A stretch of 64,000 bases of DNA from Streptantibioticus_C sp963761325 (GTDB taxonomy: Bacteria; Actinomycetota; Actinomycetes; Streptomycetales; Streptomycetaceae): contig CAVXGZ010000003.1 in NCBI GenBank assembly GCA_963761325.1, positions 124,001 through 188,000 on the forward strand, in the 5' to 3' direction. A program made the translations under genes and the position numbers. The notes under the pieces are model-generated. The model was not told the origin of the DNA, did not search any database, and saw only the letters and a program-made list of their open reading frames with translations. How positions within the stretch are numbered: the stretch's first letter is position 1; each line of letters begins with the position of its first letter. Positions 34,599-44,022 of this stretch are shown piece after piece.

Positions 34599-36468
34599 CT
34601 ACTTCTTGCTCTTCGCGTCCGAGTCGTCGGTGGAGAGCGCGGCGATGAAGGCCTCCTGGGGGACCTCGACGCTGCCGACCATCTTCATGCGCTTCTTGCC
34701 CTCCTTCTGCTTCTCCAGCAGCTTGCGCTTGCGGGAGATGTCGCCGCCGTAGCACTTGGCCAGCACGTCCTTGCGGATCGCGCGGACCGTCTCGCGGGCG
34801 ATGACCCGGCTGCCGATCGCGGCCTGGATGGGCACCTCGAACTGCTGGCGCGGGATGAGCTCGCGCAGCTTGCCGGCCATCCGGACGCCGTACGCGTACG
34901 CCTTGTCCTTGTGCAGGATCGCGGAGAAGGCGTCCACCTTGTCGCCGTGCAGCAGGATGTCGACCTTGACCAGGTCGCTGCTCTGCTCGCCGGTGGGCTC
35001 GTAGTCGAGCGAGGCGTAGCCGCGGGTCTTGGACTTCAACTGGTCGAAGAAGTCGAAGACGATCTCGGCGAGCGGCAGGGTGTAGCGCAGCTCGACGCGG
35101 TCCTCGGACAGGTAGTCCATGCCCAGCAGGCTGCCGCGCCGCACCTGGCACAGCTCCATGATCGCGCCGACGAACTCGCTCGGCGCCAGCAGCGTCGCGC
35201 GCACCACGGGCTCGTAGACCTCGGCGATCTTGCCGGTCGGGAACTCGCTCGGGTTGGTGACGGTGTGCTCGCTGCCGTCCTCCATGATCACCCGGTAGAC
35301 CACGTTGGGCGCGGTGGCGATCAGGTCGAGCCCGAACTCCCGCTCCAGCCGCTCGCGGATGATCTCCAGGTGCAGCAGGCCGAGGAAGCCGACCCGGAAG
35401 CCGAAGCCGAGGGCCGCGGAGGTCTCCGGCTCGTAGACCAGGGCGGCGTCGTTGAGCTGGAGCTTGTCCAGCGCCTCGCGCAGCTCCGGGTAGTCCGAGC
35501 CGTCCAGCGGGTAGAGCCCGGAGAACACCATCGGCTTGGGCTCCTTGTAGCCGCCCAGCGGCTCGGTGGCGCCCTTGTTGAGCCGGGTGACGGTGTCGCC
35601 GACCTTCGACTGGCGCACGTCCTTGACGCCGGTGATCAGATAACCCACCTCGCCGACGCCGAGGCCGTCGGACGAGGTCATCTCCGGCGAGATGACCCCG
35701 ATCTCCAGCAGCTCGTGCGCGGCGCCGGTGGACATCATCTGGATGCGCTCGCGCTTGGACAGCTGCCCGTCGACGACCTTCACGTAGGTGACGACGCCGC
35801 GGTAGGAGTCGTAGACCGAGTCGAAGATCATCGCGCGGGCCGGCGCGTCGGCTCGGCCGACCGGGGCCGGCACCTGCCTGACGACCTCGTTCAGCAGCTC
35901 GGCGACGCCCTCGCCGGTCTTGGCGCTCACCTTGAGCACGTCCGACGGGTCGCAGCCGATGATGTGCGCCAGCTCGGCGGCGTACTTCTCCGGCTGCGCG
36001 GCCGGCAGGTCGATCTTGTTGAGCACCGGGATGATGGTGAGGTCGTTCTCCAGCGCCAGGTAGAGGTTGGCGAGGGTCTGCGCCTCGATGCCCTGGGCGG
36101 CGTCCACCAGCAGGACACGCGCCCTCGCACGCGGCCAGCGACCGCGAGACCTCGTAGGTGAAGTCGACGTGGCCCGGCGTGTCGATCATGTTCAGGATGT
36201 GCGTGCCGCCCTGGCCGTCGCCCTCGGTCGGCGCCCAGGGCAGCCGCACCGCCTGGGACTTGATCGTGATGCCGCGCTCACGCTCGATGTCCATGCGGTC
36301 CAGGTACTGGGCGCGCATCTGCCGCACGTCGACCACGCCGGTCAGCTGGAGCATCCGGTCGGCGAGCGTCGACTTGCCGTGGTCGATGTGCGCGATGATG
36401 CAGAAGTTGCGGATCAGCGCCGGGTCGGTTCGGCTGGGCTCCGGCACGTTGGATGGGGTCGCGGGCAC
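34599..36468 (-). CDS. lepA: Elongation factor 4 (LepA), frameshifted in this sequence
   Basis: Ribosome-bound GTPase that promotes initiation complex assembly or back-translocation. The N-terminal frame from GTG 36468 gives RNFCIIAHIDHGKSTLADRM (G1), the G2 region with ERERGITIKSQ, and NMIDTPGHVDFTYEVSRSL. The second frame begins MDAAQGIEAQTLANLYLA and has VLNKIDLPAAQPE, ending STDDSDAKSKK. They meet at 36112-36124: EG-A then V-LLVD needs one base removed from GGCGCGTGTCC. The corrected protein is 622 residues, the expected size. As in glyS, a sequence error is the likely cause. The gene is divergent from rpsT across a G-rich region. Confidence 0.92.
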
Positions 36469-37028
36469 GCAGGGTCCTGATTCTCGACTCGTTTGTCGAC
36501 GCCTCGTCCCGCGAAGCGGGTGCGCGTCCGCGGGGAGTCGTCCGGTGGGCGGATCGATACGTTGCCCTCCATAGTCCCACGAGACGCCGCACGCGAAGCC
36601 CGCCGGCGGCGGGGGGCTGCGCGGGGCGGTGGGCGCGGGGCGTGGCGGGGGGCGGGCGTGGGGGTGCGGCGGGGCGGGGGTTCCGCGGGGCGGCGGGAAC
36701 GGTGGGCGGCGCGGGCGGGGCGGGTTGCGCGGGGCGGTTGGGCACCGTGGGCCGGGCGGGCGGGCGCGGTGCGCCGGGCGGACGGGCGGGACGCGCGCGG
36801 TGCGGCGGACGCGAGAGCCACGCGGGCGGCGCGGGGCGCGCGGGGCGGTGGGCCGTCGGCGGTTTGGGGCGGCTCCGAGGCTGCTGGTAGCCTGGTGCAT
36901 CGCGCTTCGTGCCCTCATGTCCGCATGCCCGGGTACGGGCGCGGCGCGAGAAGCCGTCAGTCGCGGCGGCATCGCGCGACGATCATCGCGGCAAACCATC
37001 GATACCATCGATCGACCAGAGGCTATAC
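36469..37028. other. 560-bp divergent region between lepA and rpsT, strongly G-rich on the plus strand
   Basis: From about 36601 to 36860 the plus strand is roughly two thirds G by eye, with dozens of GGG-GGGGG runs separated by one to seven bases, a pattern that can fold into G-quadruplexes. There is no supported gene: all open frames here are low-complexity Gly/Arg/Ala. An rpsT promoter and leader follow at 36864-37028. Confidence 0.7.
36864..36893 (+). promoter_or_regulatory. rpsT: Candidate rpsT promoter
   Basis: TTGGGG (36864-36869), 18-bp spacer, TAGCCT (36888-36893). It would give a leader of about 130 nt before the S20 gene, long enough for translational feedback by S20. It starts right after the G-rich region. 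Confidence 0.5.
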
Positions 37029-37295
37029 GTGGCGAACATCAAGTCCCAGATCAAGCGGAACAAGACCAACGAGAAGGCCCGCCAGCGCAACAAGGCGGTC
37101 AAGTCCGAGCTGAAGACGGCGATCCGCCGCACCCGCGAGGCCGTCGAGTCCGGCGACACCGCGAAGGCCGCCGAGGCCGTGCGCATCGCCTCCCGCAAGC
37201 TGGACAAGGCCGTCAGCAAGGGCGTGATCCACAAGAACCAGGCCGCCAACAAGAAGTCGGCGCTGGCCCAGTCGGTCTCCTCCGCCAAGTCCTGA
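37029..37295 (+). CDS. rpsT: Small ribosomal subunit protein bS20
   Basis: Primary 16S rRNA-binding protein of 88 residues, almost all helix and very Lys/Arg/Ala-rich: ANIKSQIKRNKTNEKARQRN and KGVIHKNQAANKKSALAQS are diagnostic. GTG 37029 has AGAGG six bases upstream; the longer frame upstream is leader sequence. Monocistronic, with its own promoter and a strong hairpin 140 bp downstream. holA converges on it beyond a repeat array. Confidence 0.96.
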   Translation: MANIKSQIKRNKTNEKARQRNKAVKSELKTAIRRTREAVESGDTAKAAEAVRIASRKLDKAVSKGVIHKNQAANKKSALAQSVSSAKS

Positions 37296-37436
37296 TCTGC
37301 GCCTTCGGGCACCCCGCCGGACAGGACCCGCGGTCCCTCTCAACCGCCTCCGATCCGGCACCCCTCCGCCGCACGGCGGACCCGCCGCACACGACAGCGT
37401 TCGCCACGCGCGTGCGGCGCAGCACGAAACGTCTCG

Positions 37437-37480
37437 ACCGAGGCCCCCACACCGTCATTCCCCGGTGCGGGGGCCTCGGT
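37437..37480 (+). terminator. Rho-independent-type terminator after rpsT
   Basis: ACCGAGGCCCCC (from 37437) pairs with GGGGGCCTCGGT (to 37480); inner ACACCG/CGGTGC pairing extends the stem. It is followed by GTTTCC. Position suits the end of the rpsT message. Confidence 0.75.
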
Positions 37481-37655
37481 GTTTCCCGGACCGCGGCCGC
37501 CCGCCTGGGCCGGCCGCAACGGTGGGCGGGTCCGACCCGGCGAGGGTCCCCGGCAGCGGTCCGACGGCGAGAGCACGCCCGTCGGAGGCGGGCCCGGTCC
37601 CGGCACGACGCCCGGCGTGCTGCGGAACGTCGGCGCACGGTCCGGGAGTTGACGG

Positions 37656-37958
37656 GCCGGCGTTACGGGTCCGGAGTCATGGGATCGAGCACCGCAGGAC
37701 CCGGCGATACGGGTCCGGCGTCACGGGTCCGGAGCCGAGGGATCGAGCGCCGGAAGACCCGGCGTCACGGGATCCAGCGCCCGGGAGCAGGCGCTATCGG
37801 ATCGAGCGCCGCAGGACCGACCCAGCGATACGGGATCCGGCGATACGCCCCAGCGTCACGGGACTCGACGTCACGCGACCCAGCGATACGGCACCCGGCG
37901 TCACGCCATCCAGCGTTACGCGACCAGACGTCACGCGGCCCCGCGTCACGCGACCCGG
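37656..37958. repeat. Degenerate 15-bp tandem repeat array
   Basis: The core heptamer CGTCACG/CGATACG/CGTTACG recurs at 37826, 37841, 37854, 37869, 37884, 37899, 37914, 37929 and 37944, almost always exactly 15 bp apart, followed by CGACCC- or GGATCC-like sequence. The left half (37656-37800) is more degenerate, with copies at 37661, 37705, 37719 and 37763, and a higher-order unit GGATCGAGC at 37682, 37740 and 37799 (58-59 bp). The array ends exactly at the holA stop (37967). It is not CRISPR: no spacers, unit too short. Open frames through it are not supported as genes. Function unknown. Confidence 0.8.
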
Positions 37959-37966
37959 CCGCCGCG

Positions 37967-38956
37967 TCAGCGCTGGCCGGAGCGGGCGGCGCGGGCGATG
38001 GTGACGACGGCCTTCTCCAGCGCGTAGGCGGGGTCGGCCGCGGCGCCCTTGACCGCGGCGTCGGCTTCGGCGATCGCGCTCAACGCGGTGGCCACGCCGT
38101 CGGCGGACCAGCCGCGCATCTGCTGCCGCACCCGGTCGATCTTCCACGGCGGCATGCCGAGATCGCGGGCCAGGTCGCCCGGCCGGGCACCGCGCGGCGC
38201 GGTCGCGAGCTTGCCGATCGCCCGGACCCCGGAGGCGAGCGCGAACGTGATCCCGGGCAACGGCTGCCCGACCGCGAACGCCCAGCGCAACCGCTCCAGC
38301 GCCTCCGCGGCCCGTCCGGTGACCGCGAGATCCGCGACCTCGAACCCGGTCGCCTCGGCCCGCCCGGTGTAGTACCTGGCCACCACCGCCTGGTCGATCG
38401 GCCCCTCCACGTCCGCCGCCAACTGGGAACACGCGGACGCCAGTTCCCGCAGGTCGCTGCCGAGGGCGTCGACCAGCGCCTGGCACGCGTCCGGGGTCGC
38501 CGACCGCCCCGCGTCACGGAACTCCGCCCGTACGAACGCCAACCGGTCGGCGGGCTTCGTCATCTTCGGGCAGGCCACCTCGCGGGCGCCCGCCTTGCGC
38601 GCCGCGTCCAGCAACCCCTTGCCCTTGGCACCGCCCGCGTGCAGCAGGACGAGCGTGATCTCCTCGACCGGCGCCGCCACGAACGCCTTCACGTCCTTGA
38701 CGGTGTCCGCCGACAGGTCCTGCGCGTTGCGGACCACGATGACCTTCCGCTCGGCGAACAACGACGGGCTCACCAACTCCGCCAGCGTGCCCGGCTGCAA
38801 CGCCTCAGGTGCCAGATCCCGAACGTCGGTGTCCGCGTCGGCCGCGCGCGCGGCCGCCACCACCTGCCCCACCGCACGGTCGAGCAGCAGATCCTCCTGC
38901 CCCACCGCGAGCGTCACGGGAGCCAGCAGGTCATCGGAAGCGGTCTTCTTGGCCAT
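37967..38956 (-). CDS. holA: DNA polymerase III subunit delta
   Basis: Clamp-loader subunit of 329 residues that opens the beta sliding clamp. It begins MAKKTASDDLLAPVTLAVGQEDLLLDRAV, quoted only to its family opening, then ALQPGTLAELVSPSLFAERK and VTLVLLHAGG-type ITLVLLHAGGAKGKGL. The RLAFVRAEF and LGSDLRELASACSQLA segments are typical of the AAA-like and collar domains. ATG 38956 fits the alignment; the longer frame to 39235 is Pro/Arg-rich noise. No Walker A is needed or seen, normal for delta. It is convergent with rpsT, divergent from the small acidic gene. Confidence 0.93.
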   Translation of the reverse strand: MAKKTASDDLLAPVTLAVGQEDLLLDRAVGQVVAAARAADADTDVRDLAPEALQPGTLAELVSPSLFAERKVIVVRNAQDLSADTVKDVKAFVAAPVEEITLVLLHAGGAKGKGLLDAARKAGAREVACPKMTKPADRLAFVRAEFRDAGRSATPDACQALVDALGSDLRELASACSQLAADVEGPIDQAVVARYYTGRAEATGFEVADLAVTGRAAEALERLRWAFAVGQPLPGITFALASGVRAIGKLATAPRGARPGDLARDLGMPPWKIDRVRQQMRGWSADGVATALSAIAEADAAVKGAAADPAYALEKAVVTIARAARSGQR

Positions 38957-39318
38957 CGCCGACCAGCATCCCACGGACCACTGACAACACCGGCCGCACG
39001 GGCGGGCCGCGCAGGCATGCGACGGGTTCGGCGGCGCGCGGCGGCGGAACACGGCAGCGGCGCCGGGGCGGGCCCGGGCACGGCGGGCGGGATCCGGGGC
39101 GGCGCGCGGCCGGGAGGCAAGGCCGCGGAGCGGTGGCGGGCGCGGGCCGGACGGCCGGACGGCACGGCCGCGCGGAGCGGAAGGGGGCCCGGAGGGGCCG
39201 GAAGGGCCGACCCGGGCGCTCGACCGATCCTCCACGGGAGCACGGATCCGGCATGAAATCGTTGTCGGAACCGGGCAGTTGACCGGATTTCGGGGTCCCT
39301 GGTGAACACGCTGTCGAG
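38957..39318. other. 362-bp divergent region without a gene
   Basis: Between holA and the acidic-protein gene. From about 39010 to 39210 it is again G-rich on the plus strand with many GGG runs, like 36601-36860. A TTGACC at about 39278 could be a -35 element for the gene at 39322, but the -10 is poor. I see no RNA gene or open frame worth reporting. Confidence 0.5.
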
Positions 39319-39321
39319 GTG

Positions 39322-39582
39322 ATGCAGAATGCGCAGGTGAGTGCTGTGAGACACCTGTTGGTACTGGCCGACCGCGACGCCGCGGAAGAGGCAGCCGAGA
39401 TCGCTTCCGACCGCTTCGGTCTGAGCGAAGAGCCCCAGATCGTGCGTGAGGCCCTGGCGGGCGAGGACGACGCCGAGGACGCGCAGTGGATCGTCGTGAT
39501 CGAGGACGACAGCGACGAGATCCACCCGAAGGAACTCGACGATCTGGCCCAGGAGTACGGCGGCTGGTACGAGTCCGAATAG
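39322..39582 (+). CDS. Conserved small acidic protein, unknown function
   Basis: Protein of 86 residues, strongly acidic: EEAAEIASDRFGLSEEPQ, REALAGEDDAEDAQWIVVI and DDLAQEYGGWYESE. The alternating hydrophobic strands RHLLVLADRDAAEEAA and QWIVVIEDD suggest an alpha/beta ferredoxin-like fold of a small dimeric protein. Start uncertain: GTG 39319, ATG 39322 and GTG 39337 are all in frame; ATG is used. As I recall, a protein of this kind sits beside holA in many Streptomyces. No function can be given. Confidence 0.7.
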   Translation: MQNAQVSAVRHLLVLADRDAAEEAAEIASDRFGLSEEPQIVREALAGEDDAEDAQWIVVIEDDSDEIHPKELDDLAQEYGGWYESE

Positions 39583-39686
39583 GCCGGCGCGTCTGGAGGC
39601 GCGGTCGCCGCGCCAGGTCCTACGTCTTGCGACCCGGGTCGCGGGCCCGAGGTGCGGCGGTCCGCGAGTCGGTAGCGTCGTCCCGC

Positions 39687-40175
39687 ATGAGCGACGTTGA
39701 CGATCTCGGCACGGAACAGCGCGTCCCGGACGGCCCGCGCAGCCTCGCACAACGCAAGCGCGAGGCGCTGCACCGTCTGGAACACGACAGTGACGTGTGG
39801 GTGGCGACGGCGGACTCCTCCGGCGTGCCGTGCCTGGTCCCGCTGTGCTTCTGGTGGGACGGCGGCCGGGTCTGGCTGTCGACCCGCGACTCCAACCCCA
39901 CCGGCCGCAATCTGCTCTCCTCCGGCCTGGTCCGCCTCTGCTTCGGCACGTCGCGCGACGTCGTGCTCGTCGAAGGCACGGCCGTGGCCTTCGCACGCGC
40001 CGACCTGCCCGCCGGGGTGGGCGACGCCTTCGCAGCCCGCTCCGGCTGGGACCCGCGTGCCGACCACCCCTCGTACGTCTTCTTCCGGGTCACGCCCGAC
40101 ACCGTGCTCGCCTGGGGCACCGTGCCGGAGATGCGCGACCGCGACCTGATGCGGAACGGGAGCTGGCTGCTGTAG
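39687..40175 (+). CDS. Pyridoxamine 5'-phosphate oxidase-like FMN/F420-binding protein
   Basis: Split beta-barrel flavin-binding fold, 162 residues. SDVWVATADSSGVPCLVPLCFWWDGGRVWLST, in two strands, then NPTGRNLLSSGLVRLCFG and VVLVEGTAVAF, is the pattern of the PPOX class, F420-dependent branch. Related actinobacterial enzymes reduce enone or biliverdin-type substrates with F420H2. TAGCGT at 39673-39678 predicts transcription two bases before ATG 39687, so the message is essentially leaderless. It is convergent with comEC. Confidence 0.82.
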   Translation: MSDVDDLGTEQRVPDGPRSLAQRKREALHRLEHDSDVWVATADSSGVPCLVPLCFWWDGGRVWLSTRDSNPTGRNLLSSGLVRLCFGTSRDVVLVEGTAVAFARADLPAGVGDAFAARSGWDPRADHPSYVFFRVTPDTVLAWGTVPEMRDRDLMRNGSWLL

Positions 40176-40204
40176 CCGACGCCGCGTCTCACCCGGTCCG
40201 GCGG

Positions 40205-42829
40205 TCATGACGGGCCTGCCACGGTGGCGGCGAGGGCGCCGGGGCGGGGCACGGTGACGGCGATGGAGCCGTCGGTGTCCGTGCGCAGCGTCGTGGTGCC
40301 CTCGGAACGCAACGCGGCCAGGGTGCGCGGCGCGGGATGCCCGTACGGGTTTCCGACGCCCGCGCTGACCAGGGCGAGACGCGGGCGGAGCCGCCGCATC
40401 AGTTCCGGGTCCTGGTAGGCCGAGCCGTGGTGGGCCACCTTGAGCACGTCGACCGGCGGAAGATCCGGGTGCAGCGCCAGCAGTTCGCGCTGCGCCGCCG
40501 GTTCGAGGTCGCCGAGGAGCAACACGGTGAGACCGGCCATCCTGACCAGGAGCACGATGCTCGCGTCGTTGGGGTCGTCGTCCGGCAACGGGGTGGACGG
40601 CGGCCACAACACCCGCCAGTCCAGACCCCCGATCGCGCGGTGCTCCCCGTCGACCGCCCGGATCACCGGCACGTGGTCCGCGAGCGCGCGACGCCGCACG
40701 AAAGCGGCCTCGCCGGGCGGTGACGCCAGCGTCGTCGTCTCGATCGCGCCCACCCGGCGCCCGGCCAGCACGCCCGGCAGCCCTCCGACGTGGTCGGCGT
40801 GGAAATGGGTGAGCACGAGCAACGGAATCGTGCTCACCCCCAGCGAACGCAGGCAGCGATCGGCCGGCGCCGGATCGGGACCGGTGTCGACCACGACCGC
40901 CGATCCGGCCCCGGCGTTGAGCACCAGAGCGTCCCCCTGGCCCACGTCGCACGCCGCCAACCGCCATCCCGCGGGCGGCCACCCGGACGTCAGCCGGGTC
41001 AACGGCGCCGGACGCAAGACCGCGACCAGCATGAGCGCGGCCACACCCGCGCACCACCAGGGGCGCCGCAGCAGCCGTCGCGACAGCGGCAGCACCGCGA
41101 CCGTGATCCCGGCGAGCAGCAACCCGCCCCGCCAGCCGCCCGGCCAGCTCACCGCCGCCCCCGGCAGGCCGGCCCCCACCCGTGCCACCCCCACCACCCA
41201 CCGGGCCGGCCAACCCGCCAGCCAGGCGACCCACTTGGCGCCGGCCATCGACACCGGAGCCACCGCCAGCGCCGCGAACCCGAACACGGTCGCCGGGGCC
41301 ACCGCCATCTCCGCCAGCAGATTGCACGGGATCGCCACCAGGCTGACCTGTGCCGCGAGCACCGCCAGCAGCGGTGCGCAGCACACCTGCACCGCGGCGG
41401 CCGCCGCCAACGCCTCGGCGGCCCATTCCGGCATCCCCCGCCGCTCCAACGCCCGGCTCCAACGAGGAGCCAGCGTCAGCAGCGCCCCCGTGGCCAGCAC
41501 GGACAGCGCGAAACCGTAGGAACGGGCGAGCCACGGGTCGTAGAGGATCAACGCGATCACCGCGGCGGCGAGCGCCGGCAGCAGAGCGCGCCGACGCCCG
41601 GTGCCGATGGCCAGCAGGGTGATCAGCCCGCAGACCGCGGCCCGCAGCACACTCGGATCGGGCCGGCACAGCACCACGAAGCCGATGGTCATCAGCCCGC
41701 CGAGCACGGCGGTCAGCCGCAACGGCAGACCGAGGCGGGCGGCCAGGCCACGCCGCTCGGCACGCACGGCCAGCGCGGACGGTCCGATCAACAGGGCCAG
41801 GATGATCGTCAGATTGGAGCCGCTGACCGCGAACAGGTGGAGGAGATCGGTGGCCTCGAACTGCGCGTGCAACTCGGGGGTCATCCGCGAGACGTCGCCG
41901 ACGACCAGCCCCGACAGCAACGCGGCGCTGTCCGCCGGCAACCCGGCGGTCGCGGCCCGCAGCCCGGCCCTTAACCTGCCCGCGACGCGCTGGACGCCGG
42001 TCGGCGCACGCGTGACCTCCGGCGCGCCGACCACCCGGAGCACGGCCCCCGCGTGGTCGGCCGACCGTAACGGAAGGGCCAGGCGGGCGTGCACGGTGAG
42101 CCGGGTGGTGGGCAGCAGGCGCAGCCATGACGCGGTGGTCCGGCCGGGCTGCGCGACCAGCAGCACGGGCGTGCGCACGGCGGTCGTGGTGCGCGCGGCG
42201 GTGACCCGCAACGCGTCCGCATCGGCGACCACGGTGGCCGGTGCCGCCGCCGCTCCGGTGACCCGGGGCCGGGCCGGCCGCGGATCGCCGGTCAACGCCA
42301 CCTCCACCGTCGCGCTGCCATGCCGCGCCGCCAGCACCGGAAGGGGCCCGCTCTGCGTTTCCGCGACGCGCAGGGCCGCCTCCCCCGACGCCGCGCAGGC
42401 GCACAGCAGGACGGCGGCCACGATCCCGCAGACGGCGCCCGTCCCCTGCGTCCTACGGGCCCGGAGCACGCAGAACAGCAGGGCCGCGGCCAGGCACACC
42501 ACCGCCCCGATGACCGCGCCGCCGACTGAGGTGTCCAGCGCGAGCGCCGCCGCCAGCCAGGTGGCCAGCGCGGGTGGCACCAGCCGGAGATCGGCGGGCC
42601 CCTCCTGGTGCGGCTCCGCCGCGCCCAGCCGTGACGCGGCCGCCGCGTGCACCGCGGACCGCGACGGACCCCGAACCGACACGGGCCGCGGCGACGCGGA
42701 CGGCGGAGGCCCGGACGACCGCGTCTCGGGCGGCGCTCCCGAAGGCGATCGCGTCCCGGACCGCGTCTTCTCGGGCGACCGCGCCGCCGCCCCCGGATCC
42801 GCGGCCGCCCGGAACCGACGCGGACTCAC
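40205..42829 (-). CDS. comEC: ComEC/Rec2-family competence-type DNA translocase
   Basis: Polytopic membrane protein of 874 residues. The first ~95 residues are Ser/Pro/Arg-rich. Then come helices, the OB-like domain with WLRLLPTTRLTVHARL, and the Competence domain: GLVVGDVSRMTPELHAQF and LLHLFAVSGSNLTIILALL. The C-terminal metallo-beta-lactamase domain has VLTHFHADHVGGLPG and VLKVAHHGSAYQDPEL, with VLLLGDLEPAAQ. All three ComEC parts are intact. The GTG overlaps the comEA stop (GTGA). In streptomycetes natural competence is not established, so the role may be nucleic-acid uptake or envelope-related; that is open. Confidence 0.92.
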   Translation of the reverse strand: MSPRRFRAAADPGAAARSPEKTRSGTRSPSGAPPETRSSGPPPSASPRPVSVRGPSRSAVHAAAASRLGAAEPHQEGPADLRLVPPALATWLAAALALDTSVGGAVIGAVVCLAAALLFCVLRARRTQGTGAVCGIVAAVLLCACAASGEAALRVAETQSGPLPVLAARHGSATVEVALTGDPRPARPRVTGAAAAPATVVADADALRVTAARTTTAVRTPVLLVAQPGRTTASWLRLLPTTRLTVHARLALPLRSADHAGAVLRVVGAPEVTRAPTGVQRVAGRLRAGLRAATAGLPADSAALLSGLVVGDVSRMTPELHAQFEATDLLHLFAVSGSNLTIILALLIGPSALAVRAERRGLAARLGLPLRLTAVLGGLMTIGFVVLCRPDPSVLRAAVCGLITLLAIGTGRRRALLPALAAAVIALILYDPWLARSYGFALSVLATGALLTLAPRWSRALERRGMPEWAAEALAAAAAVQVCCAPLLAVLAAQVSLVAIPCNLLAEMAVAPATVFGFAALAVAPVSMAGAKWVAWLAGWPARWVVGVARVGAGLPGAAVSWPGGWRGGLLLAGITVAVLPLSRRLLRRPWWCAGVAALMLVAVLRPAPLTRLTSGWPPAGWRLAACDVGQGDALVLNAGAGSAVVVDTGPDPAPADRCLRSLGVSTIPLLVLTHFHADHVGGLPGVLAGRRVGAIETTTLASPPGEAAFVRRRALADHVPVIRAVDGEHRAIGGLDWRVLWPPSTPLPDDDPNDASIVLLVRMAGLTVLLLGDLEPAAQRELLALHPDLPPVDVLKVAHHGSAYQDPELMRRLRPRLALVSAGVGNPYGHPAPRTLAALRSEGTTTLRTDTDGSIAVTVPRPGALAATVAGPS

Positions 42830-43953
42830 GGCCGCACCAGCGATCGCAGGTCCTGGAACCGCCGGTCGCCGACACCGGATACCTGGCGAAGTTGGCTCAC
42901 CGAGCTGAACCCGCCGTGCTGGACGCGGTATTCGATGATGTGGCGTGCCAGAACCGGGCCGACCCCCGGCAGGGCGTCGAGTTGGTCGGCGGTCGCGGTG
43001 TTGAGGCTGACCGGGCCGGATACTCCGGTGCCCGCTCCCCCGGCACCGCCCGGACCCGGAACGCCGCCCGCTGCCCCGGCAGGCCCCGGGCCCGCACCGG
43101 TTCCCGGAGCCGCCGGACCCACCACCACCTGCTCGCCGTCCATCAGCAACCGCGCGAGGTTGAGCGACGAGGTGTCCGTGCCCGGCAGCGCGCCGCCCGC
43201 CGCCGCGAGGGCGTCCCCGACCCGTGAACCGGCAGGAAGCCGCAGCACGCCGGGCGTCCGCACCTTTCCGACGACGTCCACCACCAGAGCGCCGGATCCG
43301 CCGGGGCCGCCCGAAGCCGTCCCCGCCGCACCGGCGGCGGAACCGTCCGCCGCTCCCTCGCCCGCCGCCCGGCCGCCGTCCCTCGACCGACCCGGTCCGG
43401 GCGGAAGGGCGTGGCCTGCCGGGGCCAGGGTCACCGGCCGCGAGGCGGAGGGCACTTGGACCGTGCGGGGCCGCCCCGCCATGAAGTGGTGCACGGCGAA
43501 CGCCATCGCCAGCACGAGGACTCCGGCCACCGCCGCCACCGTCCGCGGTTCCATCCCGCACCTCAACCGCAGCCAGACCGGCAGTCGTTCGAGCACCGCC
43601 TCCCGCAACGCCTCCTGCCGAGAGCGGCCGCCCTTGAACGCCCCGGCCCGGATTCCCGGACGGGCGAACGCCTCAGAACCGCTCCCCGGAACCGAACCGC
43701 CCGGCGCTGCCGCCCGAGCAGGCGCCACCCCGGCGTCCGGCAGAGCCCGTGCCCCGCCGTACCGGCCGGGCGGCGGATCCGGGTCCGGCGCACCCGCCAC
43801 CGGCAGTGCCGAGGACGTCCGGCACGCGAACAACGCGTCCGCCCGCCGCCCCACGTGCTCCTGGACCGACGCCCGGTCGAGGCCCGCGCCGGAACGCGCT
43901 TCGACGCCGGCCCCGGCGCCCGTCCCGGCGCCCATTCCACAGTGAATTCCCAT
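42826..43953 (-). CDS. comEA: ComEA-family DNA-binding protein
   Basis: Membrane-anchored DNA receptor of 375 residues. A long Gly/Ala/Pro-rich N-terminus is followed by one helix, TVAAVAGVLVLAMAFAVHHF, at about 136-156. Then SLBB domain, ALVVDVVGKVRTPGVLRLP and RVGDALAAAGGALPGT. The helix-hairpin-helix at the C-terminus binds DNA: LNTATADQLDALPGVGPVLA and FSSVSQLRQVSGVGDRRF. Several low-complexity Gly/Ala linkers separate them. TACGGT on the minus strand (43961-43966) is placed for transcription one base before ATG 43953, so leaderless. A DnaA box lies about 70 bp upstream. Confidence 0.9.
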   Translation of the reverse strand: MGIHCGMGAGTGAGAGVEARSGAGLDRASVQEHVGRRADALFACRTSSALPVAGAPDPDPPPGRYGGARALPDAGVAPARAAAPGGSVPGSGSEAFARPGIRAGAFKGGRSRQEALREAVLERLPVWLRLRCGMEPRTVAAVAGVLVLAMAFAVHHFMAGRPRTVQVPSASRPVTLAPAGHALPPGPGRSRDGGRAAGEGAADGSAAGAAGTASGGPGGSGALVVDVVGKVRTPGVLRLPAGSRVGDALAAAGGALPGTDTSSLNLARLLMDGEQVVVGPAAPGTGAGPGPAGAAGGVPGPGGAGGAGTGVSGPVSLNTATADQLDALPGVGPVLARHIIEYRVQHGGFSSVSQLRQVSGVGDRRFQDLRSLVRP

Positions 43954-44022
43954 GGCGCCGACCGTAGGCGTCTTCCGCGCATCACGGGGAAATCAGCGAA
44001 AACCCGTGGATTAACTACGAAC

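Noticed and set aside
37656..37958. CRISPR array
   Set aside because: The unit is 15 bp, degenerate, without spacers, and no cas genes are near.
36629..39256. An 875-codon frame across the rpsT-holA region
   Set aside because: It is low-complexity, reads rpsT out of frame, and is antisense to holA.
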